Shown piece after piece: positions 33,156-43,153 of a DNA stretch of 64,000 nt (positions are counted from its first letter, which is position 1; every line of letters begins with the position of its first letter). The position numbers and the translations under genes are program-made. Location of the stretch: positions 1 through 64,000 of the forward strand of contig JBAZWL010000001.1 in NCBI GenBank assembly GCA_041660405.1. The letters run 5' to 3'. The stretch comes from Taibaiella sp041660405 (GTDB lineage Bacteria > Bacteroidota > Bacteroidia > Chitinophagales > Chitinophagaceae). The notes beneath the pieces were generated by a model that saw only the letters and a program-made list of their open reading frames with translations, searched no databases and was not told the origin of the DNA.

Positions 33156-33587
33156 TTAGTTTAATTGTGCCCTGAATGTTGCCGGGATAGAACAGACCTT
33201 TCCGGCTTTATAATCGTAGCACACCATACCTGTTTTGGCATGGGCTATTTCAATAAGTTTATCTTCCCGTGTGGTTGTGATCTTGTACATGAAATCGAAT
33301 GAGCGTGAGCCAACCTCGTCTGTAAACAATTCCACGGTTAGCACATCACCATAATATCCTTCGTTCCGATAGGCAATCATCACATCTGCCATAATCATTC
33401 CACAGCCGCCCACTTCCAACTCGGTATAACCCAGTGCTGCCAGGAACTGCATACGGGCATCATGCATTATAGAAAGTACAATATCGTTACCTAAATGATT
33501 TCCATAATTCATATCGGTAATTCTCAAAGGAATTTGTGCTGTGAAAATAGGTTTTTGGGTAGGAAAATTTAATTTTACACGTGCCAT
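33156..33587 (-). CDS. Acyl-CoA thioesterase, hot-dog (4HBT) fold
   Basis: This 143-aa protein has the 4HBT pattern: IPLRITDMNYGNHLGNDIVLSIMHDAR, with the Asn/His/Asp region of the active site, then YRNEGYYGDVLTVELFTDEVGSRSFDFMYKI and KTGMVCYDY. It probably hydrolyses an acyl-CoA or acyl-ACP; the chain length is unknown. It is divergent from the FAH-family gene with 28 bp between start codons. Confidence 0.88.
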   Translation of the reverse strand: MARVKLNFPTQKPIFTAQIPLRITDMNYGNHLGNDIVLSIMHDARMQFLAALGYTELEVGGCGMIMADVMIAYRNEGYYGDVLTVELFTDEVGSRSFDFMYKITTTREDKLIEIAHAKTGMVCYDYKAGKVCSIPATFRAQLN

Positions 33588-33615
33588 AAGAAATTGATAG
33601 ATAAAAACCCAGAAG

Positions 33616-34224
33616 ATGAAGATAATATGTATCGGGCGAAATTACGCTGAACACGCGAAAGAATTGAATAATGCTGTACCCAAAGAGCCCGTAGTTTTTA
33701 TAAAACCCAAATCTGCATTGGCCAGACCGGGTATTCCTATTCATTATCCTGAATTTACCGACAACCTTCAATATGAATGTGAAGTAGTACTTCGTGTATG
33801 CAAAAACGGGAAACAAATACCTCAAAAATTTGCCCGGCAATATTTTGACCACTGGACAGTTGGTATTGATTTTACAGCAAGGGATTTACAAAATAAATTA
33901 AAGGAAGAGGGTTTACCCTGGGAAAAAGCAAAGGCATTTGACGATTCGGCCGTGGTAGGCAATTTTATCCCGATAGATTATGATATCTTATACAGTTCCT
34001 CTTTTTCATTGAACTTAAATGAGGAGCCTGTTCAACGTGGCCACACTTCAGATCTTATTTTTTCTTTTGAGCACCTGGTCAGCCATATATCCCAATATTT
34101 TACTTTACAGATAGGCGACCTTATTTTTACTGGTACACCAAAAGGTGTGGGTCCGGTGTTGCCTTATGATGTGTTATCCGGCTATCTCAATCATGAAAAG
34201 ATGTTTGAAGTAGAGGTAAGATAA
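33616..34224 (+). CDS. Fumarylacetoacetate hydrolase (FAH) family protein
   Basis: This 202-aa protein is the size of the small FAH members, such as YcgM/FAHD1-like acylpyruvases and oxaloacetate decarboxylases. Seen are IGRNYAEHAKELN, then PVVFIKPKSAL, the metal-site Glu pair in LQYECEVVLRV, the Asp in VGIDFTARDLQ, and GDLIFTGTPKGVGPV. The exact substrate is unknown. Confidence 0.9.
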   Translation: MKIICIGRNYAEHAKELNNAVPKEPVVFIKPKSALARPGIPIHYPEFTDNLQYECEVVLRVCKNGKQIPQKFARQYFDHWTVGIDFTARDLQNKLKEEGLPWEKAKAFDDSAVVGNFIPIDYDILYSSSFSLNLNEEPVQRGHTSDLIFSFEHLVSHISQYFTLQIGDLIFTGTPKGVGPVLPYDVLSGYLNHEKMFEVEVR

Positions 34225-34294
34225 AAACGAACAACTCACGCTTACAGGGGGAAGTCCGGCCGGATTTTTTTCCGGTACTTTGTATTGCTGGAAT

Positions 34295-37258
34295 ATGAAT
34301 ATAATGAAGAAGGGCCGACAACAAAGCAGGATAAATATTTCTTCAACTATAGGTTGTCTGTCACTACTATTGCTGCTTCTTCTCCCTGCTTTTCATGTAG
34401 CTGCGCAGAAATATAATTTCATTAATCTTAATGTAGAAAACGGGCTTGCACAATCGCAGGTTACTGTATTTGCCCAGGATAAGAATAATGAATTGCTGAT
34501 AGGCACTTACGGAGGATTGTCCATATTTGATGGTACAAACTTTGTAAATTATAACAAAGGTAATGGCCTTCCTCAAAACCTCATCAAAGCCATTAGCTGC
34601 GACCAGCAACAGAATATATGGATCGGAACCAATAATGGAATCTCCCGCTATGATGGTAAAAGCTTCAGGACTTTTTATCCTTCCATCAAAGCTGAAGAAA
34701 ATGCTGTAGATCAGATAGAGACTGATGCATACAACAATGTATGGGCTTTTGTTAGTGGAGCTTTATATCGTTTTGATGGCAAGAAATTTCGGGAAGAACA
34801 TACGCTGGATACTGTTACCGCGATTACATTGGACAAAAGCGGAAAGCTTTGGGCGGTGTCTCATACAAAAGGGATTTATGTATATAACGGTAAGCAGTGG
34901 AATAAAGAAATTGATTTCTCCGGCGACCATACCTTGTACATTCAAAAAATAATTTTTGGTACCTATAGTGGCACCTTGTATACCTATGGCAACAAAGGTA
35001 TACAGGTGGCAGATAAGGGTAAATTAAAATCGCCGGAATGGATGAAACGCTTTCCGGCAAAGGGATTTTTGAATAAAATATTGGAAGACAGCAAAGGCAA
35101 TATCTGGCTATCGGTTACCGATGGCGGCGCCTGGGTATATAGCCAGCAAAACTGGATTCATTATACGTATCAGAACGGACTTACGGACGACAATGTGAAT
35201 ACTTTTTATGAAGATACAGAAGGCAATATCTGGATAGGTACCAATGGTTCTGGTATATTCAGGTACACCGGCAGTATTTTTACCTACTACGATCGCGCTT
35301 CGGGTCTGGCATCGCCCAGTGTAATGAGTATAGCGCAAAATAAGAAAGGAGATTTATTTTTCGCAAGCAGCAGCGCAGGATTGTACCAGTTGGTCAACGG
35401 AACGCCTAAGCGTATCGAGATGCCTGCTTTTGCCAACCGGATCAATTCTATTGCTACAGATTCTTCGGGTATGCTTTGGATCGGTACCGATCAGGCAGTA
35501 TTGTGGAACTATGATGGCAAAAAAGCAAGAATATATGCGCCTTCAATCAAGCAATCTATATTCAGCATTTCCAATCTTTATTACCATGCAAACGCTATCT
35601 GGATATCTTCTCAAACCGGGCTTTTCAGGCTTCAGGGTGATAGCCTGAATCGGGAAAATGTGTTGCGTACGCAGATTTATGCCACCTGCAATATAAGCCA
35701 GGACTCGTTATTAGTTGGAACATTGAAAGGAGCCTATATATATCGCACTGACCTCCGTAAACTCATTCCCAAACCTTTGGTAGAAAACTCAACCACTTTA
35801 TGCTTTGAAACTGATGCACGTAATGTGTACATCGGCACAGATGATAAAGGTGTTTTGGTATGGAACAGGAACACTAAAAAACTTACAGCTATCAATCATA
35901 AAGCCGGGCTTACCTGCGATTACATTTATAGCTTACTAAAGGACAGAGATGGAAATATATGGGTAGGTACCGGTTGTGGTATTGATAAAATATCCTTTAA
36001 AGGAGATGGCAGTTTTAACATCAGGAGCTTTGGAAAATCGGATGGATTACTTGGTGTGGAAAGTAATGCCAATGCCTCTTTTGAAGATAGGGAAGGTTAC
36101 TTATGGTTTGGCACTACCAAAGGTGTGTTCCGCTATAACCCTTATGTAACAGCAGCCAAACAACAGGCACCCAAAGTGGTATTACAATCTGTAAAATTAT
36201 TCTCCAAAGATCTGGCAGAAAGAAAATATTCGGATAGTACCATACCTTTTACCGGCTTGAAATGGCGCCCTGTATTACCTCCGGGTGAGAATCATTTGAC
36301 CTTTACTTTTAAAGGTATTTATCTTTCCAATCCTGAAAAAATTAAATACCGCTACCAATTGATAGGTGCTGATAAAACGTATACCGAAACGGACCAAACC
36401 ACCGTGGTATATCCCAACCTACCGCCAGGCGAATACCTGTTTAAAGTATGGGCTTCTGATGCCGATGGTAATTGGTATAATAATGCGGTCACTTATTCTT
36501 TTACCATCAATGCTCCATACTATACTACCTGGTATTTCAGGCTTGGCCTCGGATTACTTTTAGTCGCCATATTCCTTGGTATTGTTTATTTCCGTAACAG
36601 GCAAAAAGAGCTGCGACGCAGATGGGAAGAGCGTTTACGAGAAGCAGAGCAAGCATTGGTAAGGCAAAAAACTGCTGAAGATTTTCATGATGAGATCGGG
36701 AATAAACTTACACGGATCAACTTGCTGGCCACTATAGCTGAAAGTAAATTATTGCAACCGCCTGCAGAAATAAAGAAGATACTACAACAGATACAACTGA
36801 ATGTAACCTCACTCTATAATGGCTCAAAAGATATCATCTGGTCTCTACAACCGGACAGTGATTACCTTGATGAAATCGTTTTCCGAATCAGGCAAAACAC
36901 CGCTGATCTCTTGCAGGATACGGCTTTGAAGTTTGACTACCATCAGGATCCTGATATAGATATGCATATTAAGTTGCCTATAGATTATAGCCGTAACATC
37001 ATTATGATCTTTAAAGAAGCGGTAAACAATATTGTAAAACATGCTGCTGCGACACATATTATTTTCTCCATTAAACAAACGGACAACCATATTGTACTGG
37101 AGTTGCAAGATGATGGGAAAGGCTTTAATGTTCAGGAAGTAACTAAAGGCAATGGTATGGGCAATATCAACAACCGTGCTAAAAGAATAGGAGCTAAGCT
37201 AGAAATACAAAGTGAGCTTGATAAGGGTACCAGGCTCACTTTATATTTTGCCAGATAA
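34295..37258 (+). CDS. Propeller-type (HTCS-like) sensor histidine kinase
   Basis: The ATG at 34295 (another at 34304) gives a 987-aa protein with a signal anchor at about 10-35. A periplasmic part has repeated D-x-x-G-N-I-W-I-G-T blades of the two-component regulator propeller, then a Y_Y_Y domain near 640-740. After a membrane segment at ~755-775 and a coiled coil comes a cytoplasmic kinase. The phospho-acceptor is His798 in EDFHDEIGNKL (HisKA_3 type), with N-box EAVNNIVKHA and G-box DDGKGFN. It lacks the receiver and AraC-type domains of classical HTCS proteins, and no response regulator gene is adjacent. Confidence 0.93.
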   Translation: MNIMKKGRQQSRINISSTIGCLSLLLLLLLPAFHVAAQKYNFINLNVENGLAQSQVTVFAQDKNNELLIGTYGGLSIFDGTNFVNYNKGNGLPQNLIKAISCDQQQNIWIGTNNGISRYDGKSFRTFYPSIKAEENAVDQIETDAYNNVWAFVSGALYRFDGKKFREEHTLDTVTAITLDKSGKLWAVSHTKGIYVYNGKQWNKEIDFSGDHTLYIQKIIFGTYSGTLYTYGNKGIQVADKGKLKSPEWMKRFPAKGFLNKILEDSKGNIWLSVTDGGAWVYSQQNWIHYTYQNGLTDDNVNTFYEDTEGNIWIGTNGSGIFRYTGSIFTYYDRASGLASPSVMSIAQNKKGDLFFASSSAGLYQLVNGTPKRIEMPAFANRINSIATDSSGMLWIGTDQAVLWNYDGKKARIYAPSIKQSIFSISNLYYHANAIWISSQTGLFRLQGDSLNRENVLRTQIYATCNISQDSLLVGTLKGAYIYRTDLRKLIPKPLVENSTTLCFETDARNVYIGTDDKGVLVWNRNTKKLTAINHKAGLTCDYIYSLLKDRDGNIWVGTGCGIDKISFKGDGSFNIRSFGKSDGLLGVESNANASFEDREGYLWFGTTKGVFRYNPYVTAAKQQAPKVVLQSVKLFSKDLAERKYSDSTIPFTGLKWRPVLPPGENHLTFTFKGIYLSNPEKIKYRYQLIGADKTYTETDQTTVVYPNLPPGEYLFKVWASDADGNWYNNAVTYSFTINAPYYTTWYFRLGLGLLLVAIFLGIVYFRNRQKELRRRWEERLREAEQALVRQKTAEDFHDEIGNKLTRINLLATIAESKLLQPPAEIKKILQQIQLNVTSLYNGSKDIIWSLQPDSDYLDEIVFRIRQNTADLLQDTALKFDYHQDPDIDMHIKLPIDYSRNIIMIFKEAVNNIVKHAAATHIIFSIKQTDNHIVLELQDDGKGFNVQEVTKGNGMGNINNRAKRIGAKLEIQSELDKGTRLTLYFAR

Positions 37259-37268
37259 AGCTGCAACA

Positions 37269-38615
37269 TTAATCAACTCCTTCTTCATTTAATTTAGAAG
37301 TTTCTTTCGTATCCTTCATAAACACATAAACCAGAAGGGAAAAGAAAATACACCCGGTAATATACCAGTAAAAGTACGATTCATGTCCCCATTCCTTCAG
37401 CCATAAAGCAACATACTCCGCAGAACCACCAAATATAGCAACGGTTAATGCATAGGGTAATCCTACGCCCAATGCCCTGATCTGTGCCGGAAAAAGTTCT
37501 GCTTTTACTACGGCATTAATACTGGTGTAACCACTTACAATAATAAGTGCGAATAACAGCAGGAAAAATGCACTATACTGGTTTGTAGTATGACTAAGCA
37601 TAGTAAGTAAAGGGACAGTACAAATAGTACCCAATACACCGAAGCCAATGAGTAATGGACGACGGCCAATCTTGTCTGACAAACCACCAAATGCAGGTTG
37701 CAATAGGGCAAAAACCAACAGGCTTATAAATGAGATCATGGTAGATTCTCCCTTGCTGAGGTGAACTGTATTCACCAGGAATTTTTGCATATAGGTGGTA
37801 TAAGTATAAAAGGCTAACGTACCTCCAAGTGTTAGTCCAACCACGGTAAGCACAGCTTTCGGATACTTCAACAATTCTCTAATCGTGCCCTTCTTATCTT
37901 CCTTTTTATCTTTTTGATTTTCAAACGCCTTGGTTTCATGCAGACTCTTACGTAGATATAAGGCTACGATGGATAATATAGCCCCTATTACAAAAGGTAT
38001 TCTCCAACCCCATTCATGCAGTTGCTCTTCTGTGAGCAATACTTTTTGCAATATAAGTTGGATGCCTAAAGCAATCAATTGTCCACCTATAAGTGTTACG
38101 TATTGAAAGCTGGAATAGAATCCACGCCTGTTTTTACTGGCCATCTCACTAAGGTAAGTTGCAGACACTCCATATTCACCACCCACACTCAAGCCTTGCA
38201 GCAAACGCGCTACCAGCAACAATATGGGAGCCACTATACCTATTGTTTTATAAGTAGGTGTAAGTGCAATGAGCAAAGAGCCTAAGGACATCAGCAATAC
38301 AGAAAGGGTCATACTTTGCTTGCGACCAACTTTATCAGCAATACGGCCAAACATCCATCCGCCAATGGGCCGCATCAAAAATCCCAGGGCAAACACGCCT
38401 GCTGTATTAAGCAATTGCGCTGTAGGATTATCTTTCGGGAAAAATGAGCCTGAAAAATATAAGGCAAATGCAGAGTAGGCATACCAATCGTACCATTCTA
38501 CTAAGTTGCCCACGGAGCCGCCAATAATAGATTTAAGGGTACGCCGCGATATTTTTTCCGTACCTACAGGTTGGCTTATTGTTTCGGCTGTTATTGTTTG
38601 TGCTTGCTGTTCCAT
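37269..38615 (-). CDS. kgtP: MFS transporter, KgtP-like 2-oxoglutarate/H+ symporter
   Basis: This 448-aa, 12-helix member of the metabolite:H+ symporter family is close in recalled sequence to E. coli KgtP: GNLVEWYDWYAYS, MRPIGGWMFGRIADKVGRK, LLQGLSVGGEYGVSATYLSEMA, YSSFQYVTLIGGQL, LSDKIGRRPLL, AEMFPAQIRALGVGL-like (here AELFP) and FGGSAEYVALWLKEWG. It is the second gene of an operon with an outer-membrane porin 21 bp upstream. The substrate is inferred from KgtP resemblance; other dicarboxylates are possible. Confidence 0.88.
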   Translation of the reverse strand: MEQQAQTITAETISQPVGTEKISRRTLKSIIGGSVGNLVEWYDWYAYSAFALYFSGSFFPKDNPTAQLLNTAGVFALGFLMRPIGGWMFGRIADKVGRKQSMTLSVLLMSLGSLLIALTPTYKTIGIVAPILLLVARLLQGLSVGGEYGVSATYLSEMASKNRRGFYSSFQYVTLIGGQLIALGIQLILQKVLLTEEQLHEWGWRIPFVIGAILSIVALYLRKSLHETKAFENQKDKKEDKKGTIRELLKYPKAVLTVVGLTLGGTLAFYTYTTYMQKFLVNTVHLSKGESTMISFISLLVFALLQPAFGGLSDKIGRRPLLIGFGVLGTICTVPLLTMLSHTTNQYSAFFLLLFALIIVSGYTSINAVVKAELFPAQIRALGVGLPYALTVAIFGGSAEYVALWLKEWGHESYFYWYITGCIFFSLLVYVFMKDTKETSKLNEEGVD

Positions 38616-38636
38616 TTAGATATTGTTTTATATTGT

Positions 38637-40025
38637 TTAAAGCCAGAATTGTACTACTGCAAGTATTTCTCCTGCACGTTTAAATACTTTTCTGTCTGTA
38701 GTGTTATATAGTGGACGACTAGCGTATTCTAAGGAGATCTTTGCCCTGTTGCCATCAAAAAGCAGGTTAGTTCCCAGGTTATAGTAATGTCCCGGCTGGT
38801 TCAATGCTTCAAGGTTTTTATAGCTATAGCTTACATAAGGTTGAATACGTAATTTGTTACTGAATTTAGGCAACATAAATGCAGTTTGTGTGTACCATAT
38901 ATCGCCGGTTCCCATTAGTACGCGACCATTTCCATAACCCTCAAGCGCTTTGGTGCCGGCATATGTTGTATCTGCAGTACCAGGATTCATTACTCCCGAG
39001 GTACGCAGATAATCGGGTCCAAATGCATAATGGTACCAAACGCTGTACAGGGTAAAAGACATATCCATTGAAGATTTCCCTACAGGGGCATCATAAAAAA
39101 TATCTGCACCTAAAGTAGTGATATTATGGCTTTCCAATTTTCCCTTTTCGGGTTGTGTCATAGTACCATGTGGATTATGCATAAAGCCGGCGCCAATGTT
39201 GAGTATCTTTTTTTTACCATAATAAGAACCTGCGTAAAAAGCATTTGGTGTTTCTTCTTTATCCCGGAACTGCCATGCAAAATAACCGTTGTACGAAACC
39301 TGGTTGCCACTGTTATTATCTACCGCCGGACCACCAACTGAAGGTGTCAGTGAAGTAACAAAAGGTTTGTTGATACTCACACGATAAGCCAATCTGTCTA
39401 CATAGCCTTTAGCAAAAACACCAAACTGTCGGGTAAACTGATCGGCAATTTCAACAGTGGGCCAGTTAAATACGGGGGCATCTGCTGTAAGCAGGCTTAT
39501 GGTACTGGCGTTGGTAAGGCGGCTTACGCCATTCCAGGAATGAAGCCCGATACCGATAGCAAGCGAGACCTTATTATCTTTTTTAGTAACAGGGTCTTTT
39601 TCCTGTAAAATATTAAACTGACCATAGGCATCATGGAAAAAGAATGGTGCTTTCTTTCCGGCACCATTGGCTCCAGTGCCGCTTCCGCCGCCAGTTGCAA
39701 AGCTTTGGTTATTCATACCCATTTGTAACATAAGCAAAAAGCGGGGCGACATCTGGCCGAATATCTGAATACGCATACGGCGAATACCAGCATCAAGCGT
39801 CCAGTCTTGCGGATCATTATTGACAGCAGTTCCCGGATTATTTTCAATGGCCCTGAACCAGGTTTGTGCCCAGATATTCATTTTCAGATATTGGCTCCCA
39901 CTCTCGTTGAATTTAAAATAAAGCCCATTGGCAGCAGGGGCCGGCGATACAGCTTTTGCATCCTGAGCAATAACTTTCAAACCAAGAAAGCAAAGACAAG
40001 TAATTAGAAAGAAATGTTTTTTCAT
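38637..40025 (-). CDS. Outer-membrane porin
   Basis: This 462-aa protein has a signal peptide at 1-20 (FFLITCLCFLGLKVIAQ). The barrel-like body has alternating strands and ends in VVQFWL, with the terminal aromatic/hydrophobic residues of an outer-membrane barrel. IRRMRIQIFGQMSPRFLLMLQMG and the Gly-rich loop (GGGSGTGANGAG) resemble Bacteroidota porins of the phosphate-selective porin O/P type. Paired with the KgtP-like permease 21 bp downstream, it probably admits the same organic acid. Confidence 0.82.
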   Translation of the reverse strand: MKKHFFLITCLCFLGLKVIAQDAKAVSPAPAANGLYFKFNESGSQYLKMNIWAQTWFRAIENNPGTAVNNDPQDWTLDAGIRRMRIQIFGQMSPRFLLMLQMGMNNQSFATGGGSGTGANGAGKKAPFFFHDAYGQFNILQEKDPVTKKDNKVSLAIGIGLHSWNGVSRLTNASTISLLTADAPVFNWPTVEIADQFTRQFGVFAKGYVDRLAYRVSINKPFVTSLTPSVGGPAVDNNSGNQVSYNGYFAWQFRDKEETPNAFYAGSYYGKKKILNIGAGFMHNPHGTMTQPEKGKLESHNITTLGADIFYDAPVGKSSMDMSFTLYSVWYHYAFGPDYLRTSGVMNPGTADTTYAGTKALEGYGNGRVLMGTGDIWYTQTAFMLPKFSNKLRIQPYVSYSYKNLEALNQPGHYYNLGTNLLFDGNRAKISLEYASRPLYNTTDRKVFKRAGEILAVVQFWL

Positions 40026-40170
40026 TAAGACCGCTTCTACAAAGATGAATAAAAAGTGAGCTATTACTTACTGATTGATTCAACAAAGCAAAGTGGTAAT
40101 TTTGAAGACATTTTGAAGAAAAACTATAATAAGCTTGAAATTTTGCGCAAGCTAAAATTCAGACAGTTCA

Positions 40171-41445
40171 TCAAACTTTACGGCTATTAAATGTAACTCT
40201 TACTGTATGCAATCCTTCAGCATATGCATACTGAATATCGTATTGATATAGTGTACAGATTTTCTTCACAATGGCAAGGCCAATGCCTATAGAGTCTAAA
40301 GCACTATTCCCTTTTTTAAAACGTCCAAACAGTTGCTCTACCGGTATTAGTGGTGGCTCACCGGTGTTCTGGATGGTCAATTCTGAGGCTGTAAGGGTTA
40401 CGATAAGTTTACCATGAAGTATATTATGACGTATGGCATTGCTGATCAGATTGGTGAGCAGCAATTGTCCTAAAGATTCATCCAGGGCTATAACAGCACC
40501 TGGCGTAATTTCGGATTGTAATTGGATATCCTTCATTTCCATCCAGTCCGAAAACCTTGTAAGGCACTCCTGCAGAGCTTTACTGAAGTCGATACTATTG
40601 CCGGCATTAAATTCATAGTGTTCCAGCTTTGCCAATAAAGTAAGGGAACTATTAATTCGCGCAAGGCGCTCCAACTCATTATGAATTTCAGAAAGTGCAT
40701 TCACCTGCTCTTCATTAAGCGATGTATCCATCAACATTTCGATCTTGGCCTTCATGGTCGCAATCGGTGTTTGCAGTTCGTGCGAAGCGTTCTCCGAAAA
40801 TTCCTTTATGGCTATGTAATCACTTTTAGCTTTATTGGTCATCTTCACCAGGAAAGCATTCAACTCCCTGAACTCATAAGTCTGTGTGTCATGTACGTCA
40901 ATGGTATTTTCCTGGTTGATCTGGAAAAGCTGGATAGCTTCAAGTGTATCATTAAATGGCTTAAGTATGTACCAGGAAATAATTTCACTAAGCACCACTA
41001 CCAATGCTAATAGAAATACGAATGTCCATGCGAAAACAAGAATGATACCATTGAGATAAATATCATCAGGCTCAATCAAAACTGCCTTACTGGAAATCCG
41101 ATATAGTTGTCCATTGATCATTTTAAAAGTAGAAAGATGCAACATCTTCACTTCTGCCTGCAATTCTTCATTCCATTCTTTATTTACATCAACTTTGCTT
41201 TCTGAAGCTGAAGTATTTCTTGAAGAAACCGGGGTGATCTCTACATTTCTTCTGGAAGGGTGACCGGTATAATCCTTACCTGATTTCATCTGTTGTGCAA
41301 TTACCTCATTTAACCTTTCAAGCTTGCCTGATAAGGATTGGACGGCATTTCGTTGTATGGAATTGTAAACGATGGCAAAACCTATACTGAGCACTACAAA
41401 TGTAATGGCAGCATAGGCAATTGTATATTTGTAATTGAGTTTCAT
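40171..41445 (-). CDS. Two-component sensor histidine kinase
   Basis: This 424-aa kinase has transmembrane segments at about 7-28 and 130-158 enclosing a periplasmic region of ~100 residues. The H-box is FSENASHELQTPIA with phospho-acceptor His222. It has a short N-box segment (LLTNLISNAIRHN), a G1-like GEPPLIP and a G2-like SIGIGLAIVKKI. It starts 3 bp after the response regulator gene, so the two are co-transcribed. The signal is unknown; the porin/permease operon is next downstream in the same orientation. Confidence 0.93.
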   Translation of the reverse strand: MKLNYKYTIAYAAITFVVLSIGFAIVYNSIQRNAVQSLSGKLERLNEVIAQQMKSGKDYTGHPSRRNVEITPVSSRNTSASESKVDVNKEWNEELQAEVKMLHLSTFKMINGQLYRISSKAVLIEPDDIYLNGIILVFAWTFVFLLALVVVLSEIISWYILKPFNDTLEAIQLFQINQENTIDVHDTQTYEFRELNAFLVKMTNKAKSDYIAIKEFSENASHELQTPIATMKAKIEMLMDTSLNEEQVNALSEIHNELERLARINSSLTLLAKLEHYEFNAGNSIDFSKALQECLTRFSDWMEMKDIQLQSEITPGAVIALDESLGQLLLTNLISNAIRHNILHGKLIVTLTASELTIQNTGEPPLIPVEQLFGRFKKGNSALDSIGIGLAIVKKICTLYQYDIQYAYAEGLHTVRVTFNSRKV

Positions 41446-41448
41446 CGG

Positions 41449-42129
41449 CTATTTCCGGATACTAAATTTATAACCTACACCATATAATGTGCTGATATAA
41501 TCATTGCCTCCGGCATCTGTAATTTTTTTTCGCAGGTTTTTGACGTGCTGATATACAAAGTCAACGCTATCCAGATTATCTGTATAATCTCCCCATAAGT
41601 GGGCTGCTATTGCCTGACGGGTAAGTACCCGGCCCTGGTTGTTGATAAAATAAATAAGCAGGTTGATTTCCTTACGAGTAAGGTTCAAAATGGTATCGTT
41701 GACCATACATTCCAAAGATTGCAGGTGAACCGTAATTTCCGAGAAGGTTAATTGATTATTTTTACCAGGGCTTTTACGACGCATTACAGCTTTAATACGA
41801 CTATGCAATTCCGGTAGGGGAAAGGGTTTTGTAATATAATCGTCTGCCCCTTCATCCAGGCCGGTTATCTTAAAATCAAGGGCATTTTGTGCAGAGATAA
41901 TCAGTACACTGCTTTCGATGCCTTCCTTCCGAATGAGTTTAAGAAGGTTGATGCCATTGCCATCCGGCAACATAATATCAAGTATGATACAATCGTAACT
42001 GAACAACACAAGTTTATCTCTCGCCTCATCAAATGAATGTGCTACCTCACAAATGTAATTTTCCTGTGTAAGGTAACCGGCAATACTTTTGGCCAACTCG
42101 ACAGTATCTTCTATCAGTAATAATTTCAT
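41449..42129 (-). CDS. Two-component response regulator, OmpR/PhoB type
   Basis: This 226-aa protein has a receiver domain with the phospho-acceptor Asp51 in DCIILDIMLPDGNG, the acidic pair Glu7-Asp8, Lys in DYITKPFPLPEL, and a C-terminal winged helix (LTRKEINLLIYFINNQGRVLTR, then VYQHVKNLRKKI). It is the first gene of the pair with the histidine kinase. Targets are not visible from sequence. Confidence 0.95.
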   Translation of the reverse strand: MKLLLIEDTVELAKSIAGYLTQENYICEVAHSFDEARDKLVLFSYDCIILDIMLPDGNGINLLKLIRKEGIESSVLIISAQNALDFKITGLDEGADDYITKPFPLPELHSRIKAVMRRKSPGKNNQLTFSEITVHLQSLECMVNDTILNLTRKEINLLIYFINNQGRVLTRQAIAAHLWGDYTDNLDSVDFVYQHVKNLRKKITDAGGNDYISTLYGVGYKFSIRK

Positions 42130-42274
42130 TCTGGCTTATGATAATTTTAAAAGTTCCGGAATATATCAGCTAATATAATAAAAGTCGATCAGGCAATTGC
42201 CTTTTAAGAATGGCCAACCTTTTTTCTAATCAATAAGTCTTACTTACTATCTAAACAATATTCCACAAAAGATT

Positions 42275-43141
42275 ATGAAAAGATATCTCCTTTTCTTGAG
42301 CCTGATGGGCTCGAGCATGGCATTGTATGCCCAACCACTAACTGCTGTAACAGGCTTAAAATTATTTGAGCACCACAGTTCTTCCATCAATAACAACGCT
42401 CCTTTCGGCTCAGGCGCCAATCCAACACAATCTGGATACGACTTTGTTAACCGTGTTTATTACAATAGCTTTAAGCTTTCTACATTTGGTCCTTATACCA
42501 ATGGTGAGGAAAGTAATATTGATATGGTAGAACATAATAGCGTCTATGGTAATCAAGGCAATTTCGGGTTTACATCTGCTGTAAGCAGCATCTGGGGCGG
42601 CGACATAAAGGGAAACAATACTACTGTTTGGATGGAAGCGCCTACCGGCTTTAATTACGCTAATGCAACAAACGTAAATAATATTCTTTCTGTATTCAAT
42701 GCAACAATGGCAACAAAGGCCATTGCCGAGGTAAAGGAAAATACGGTTTACCTTGGCCGTATCCGAAACAGTAATTTATATGTGGCTATGCGTTGTTACA
42801 ACCTAAAAAACGCAAGTGCCCCTGGTGGTATCAAGGATGTTTCATTTGAGTTCGAATATAAGTATGGAACCTTTGCCCCTACTGGCATAGACGAGATACA
42901 GGCTAAAGAAGTTATGTCTGTTTATCCTAACCCTGCAGTAAACGAAGTTATGGTTAAGAATGTTTTTCAAAAGACAATTACTGCAAAAGTTGTATCTGCT
43001 TTAGGGCAGGAAATCAGTTCCTTCTCTTTGAATAAAGATGCAATGAAATCAATAGATATTAGTAGCATCAGCAGCGGAATTTACTACATCATTTGTATCG
43101 CTGATGGCCGCAGTTATACACAAAAATTCATCAAGAAGTAA
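42275..43141 (+). CDS. Secreted protein with T9SS C-terminal sorting domain
   Basis: This 288-aa protein has a signal peptide (YLLFLSLMGSSMALYAQ), an unrecognised ~190-residue body, and a type A T9SS sorting domain in the last ~75 residues (VYPNPAVNEVMVKN, then SISSGIYYIICIADG and KFIKK). It is exported by Sec and then across the outer membrane by the type IX system. The body has no motif I can name. Confidence 0.88.
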   Translation: MKRYLLFLSLMGSSMALYAQPLTAVTGLKLFEHHSSSINNNAPFGSGANPTQSGYDFVNRVYYNSFKLSTFGPYTNGEESNIDMVEHNSVYGNQGNFGFTSAVSSIWGGDIKGNNTTVWMEAPTGFNYANATNVNNILSVFNATMATKAIAEVKENTVYLGRIRNSNLYVAMRCYNLKNASAPGGIKDVSFEFEYKYGTFAPTGIDEIQAKEVMSVYPNPAVNEVMVKNVFQKTITAKVVSALGQEISSFSLNKDAMKSIDISSISSGIYYIICIADGRSYTQKFIKK

Positions 43142-43153
43142 TTATTGATACAA

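Noticed and set aside
34252..34271. Terminator after the FAH-family gene
   Set aside because: TCCGGCCGGA followed by seven T is present, but the stem is only 5 bp without a loop, too weak to call.
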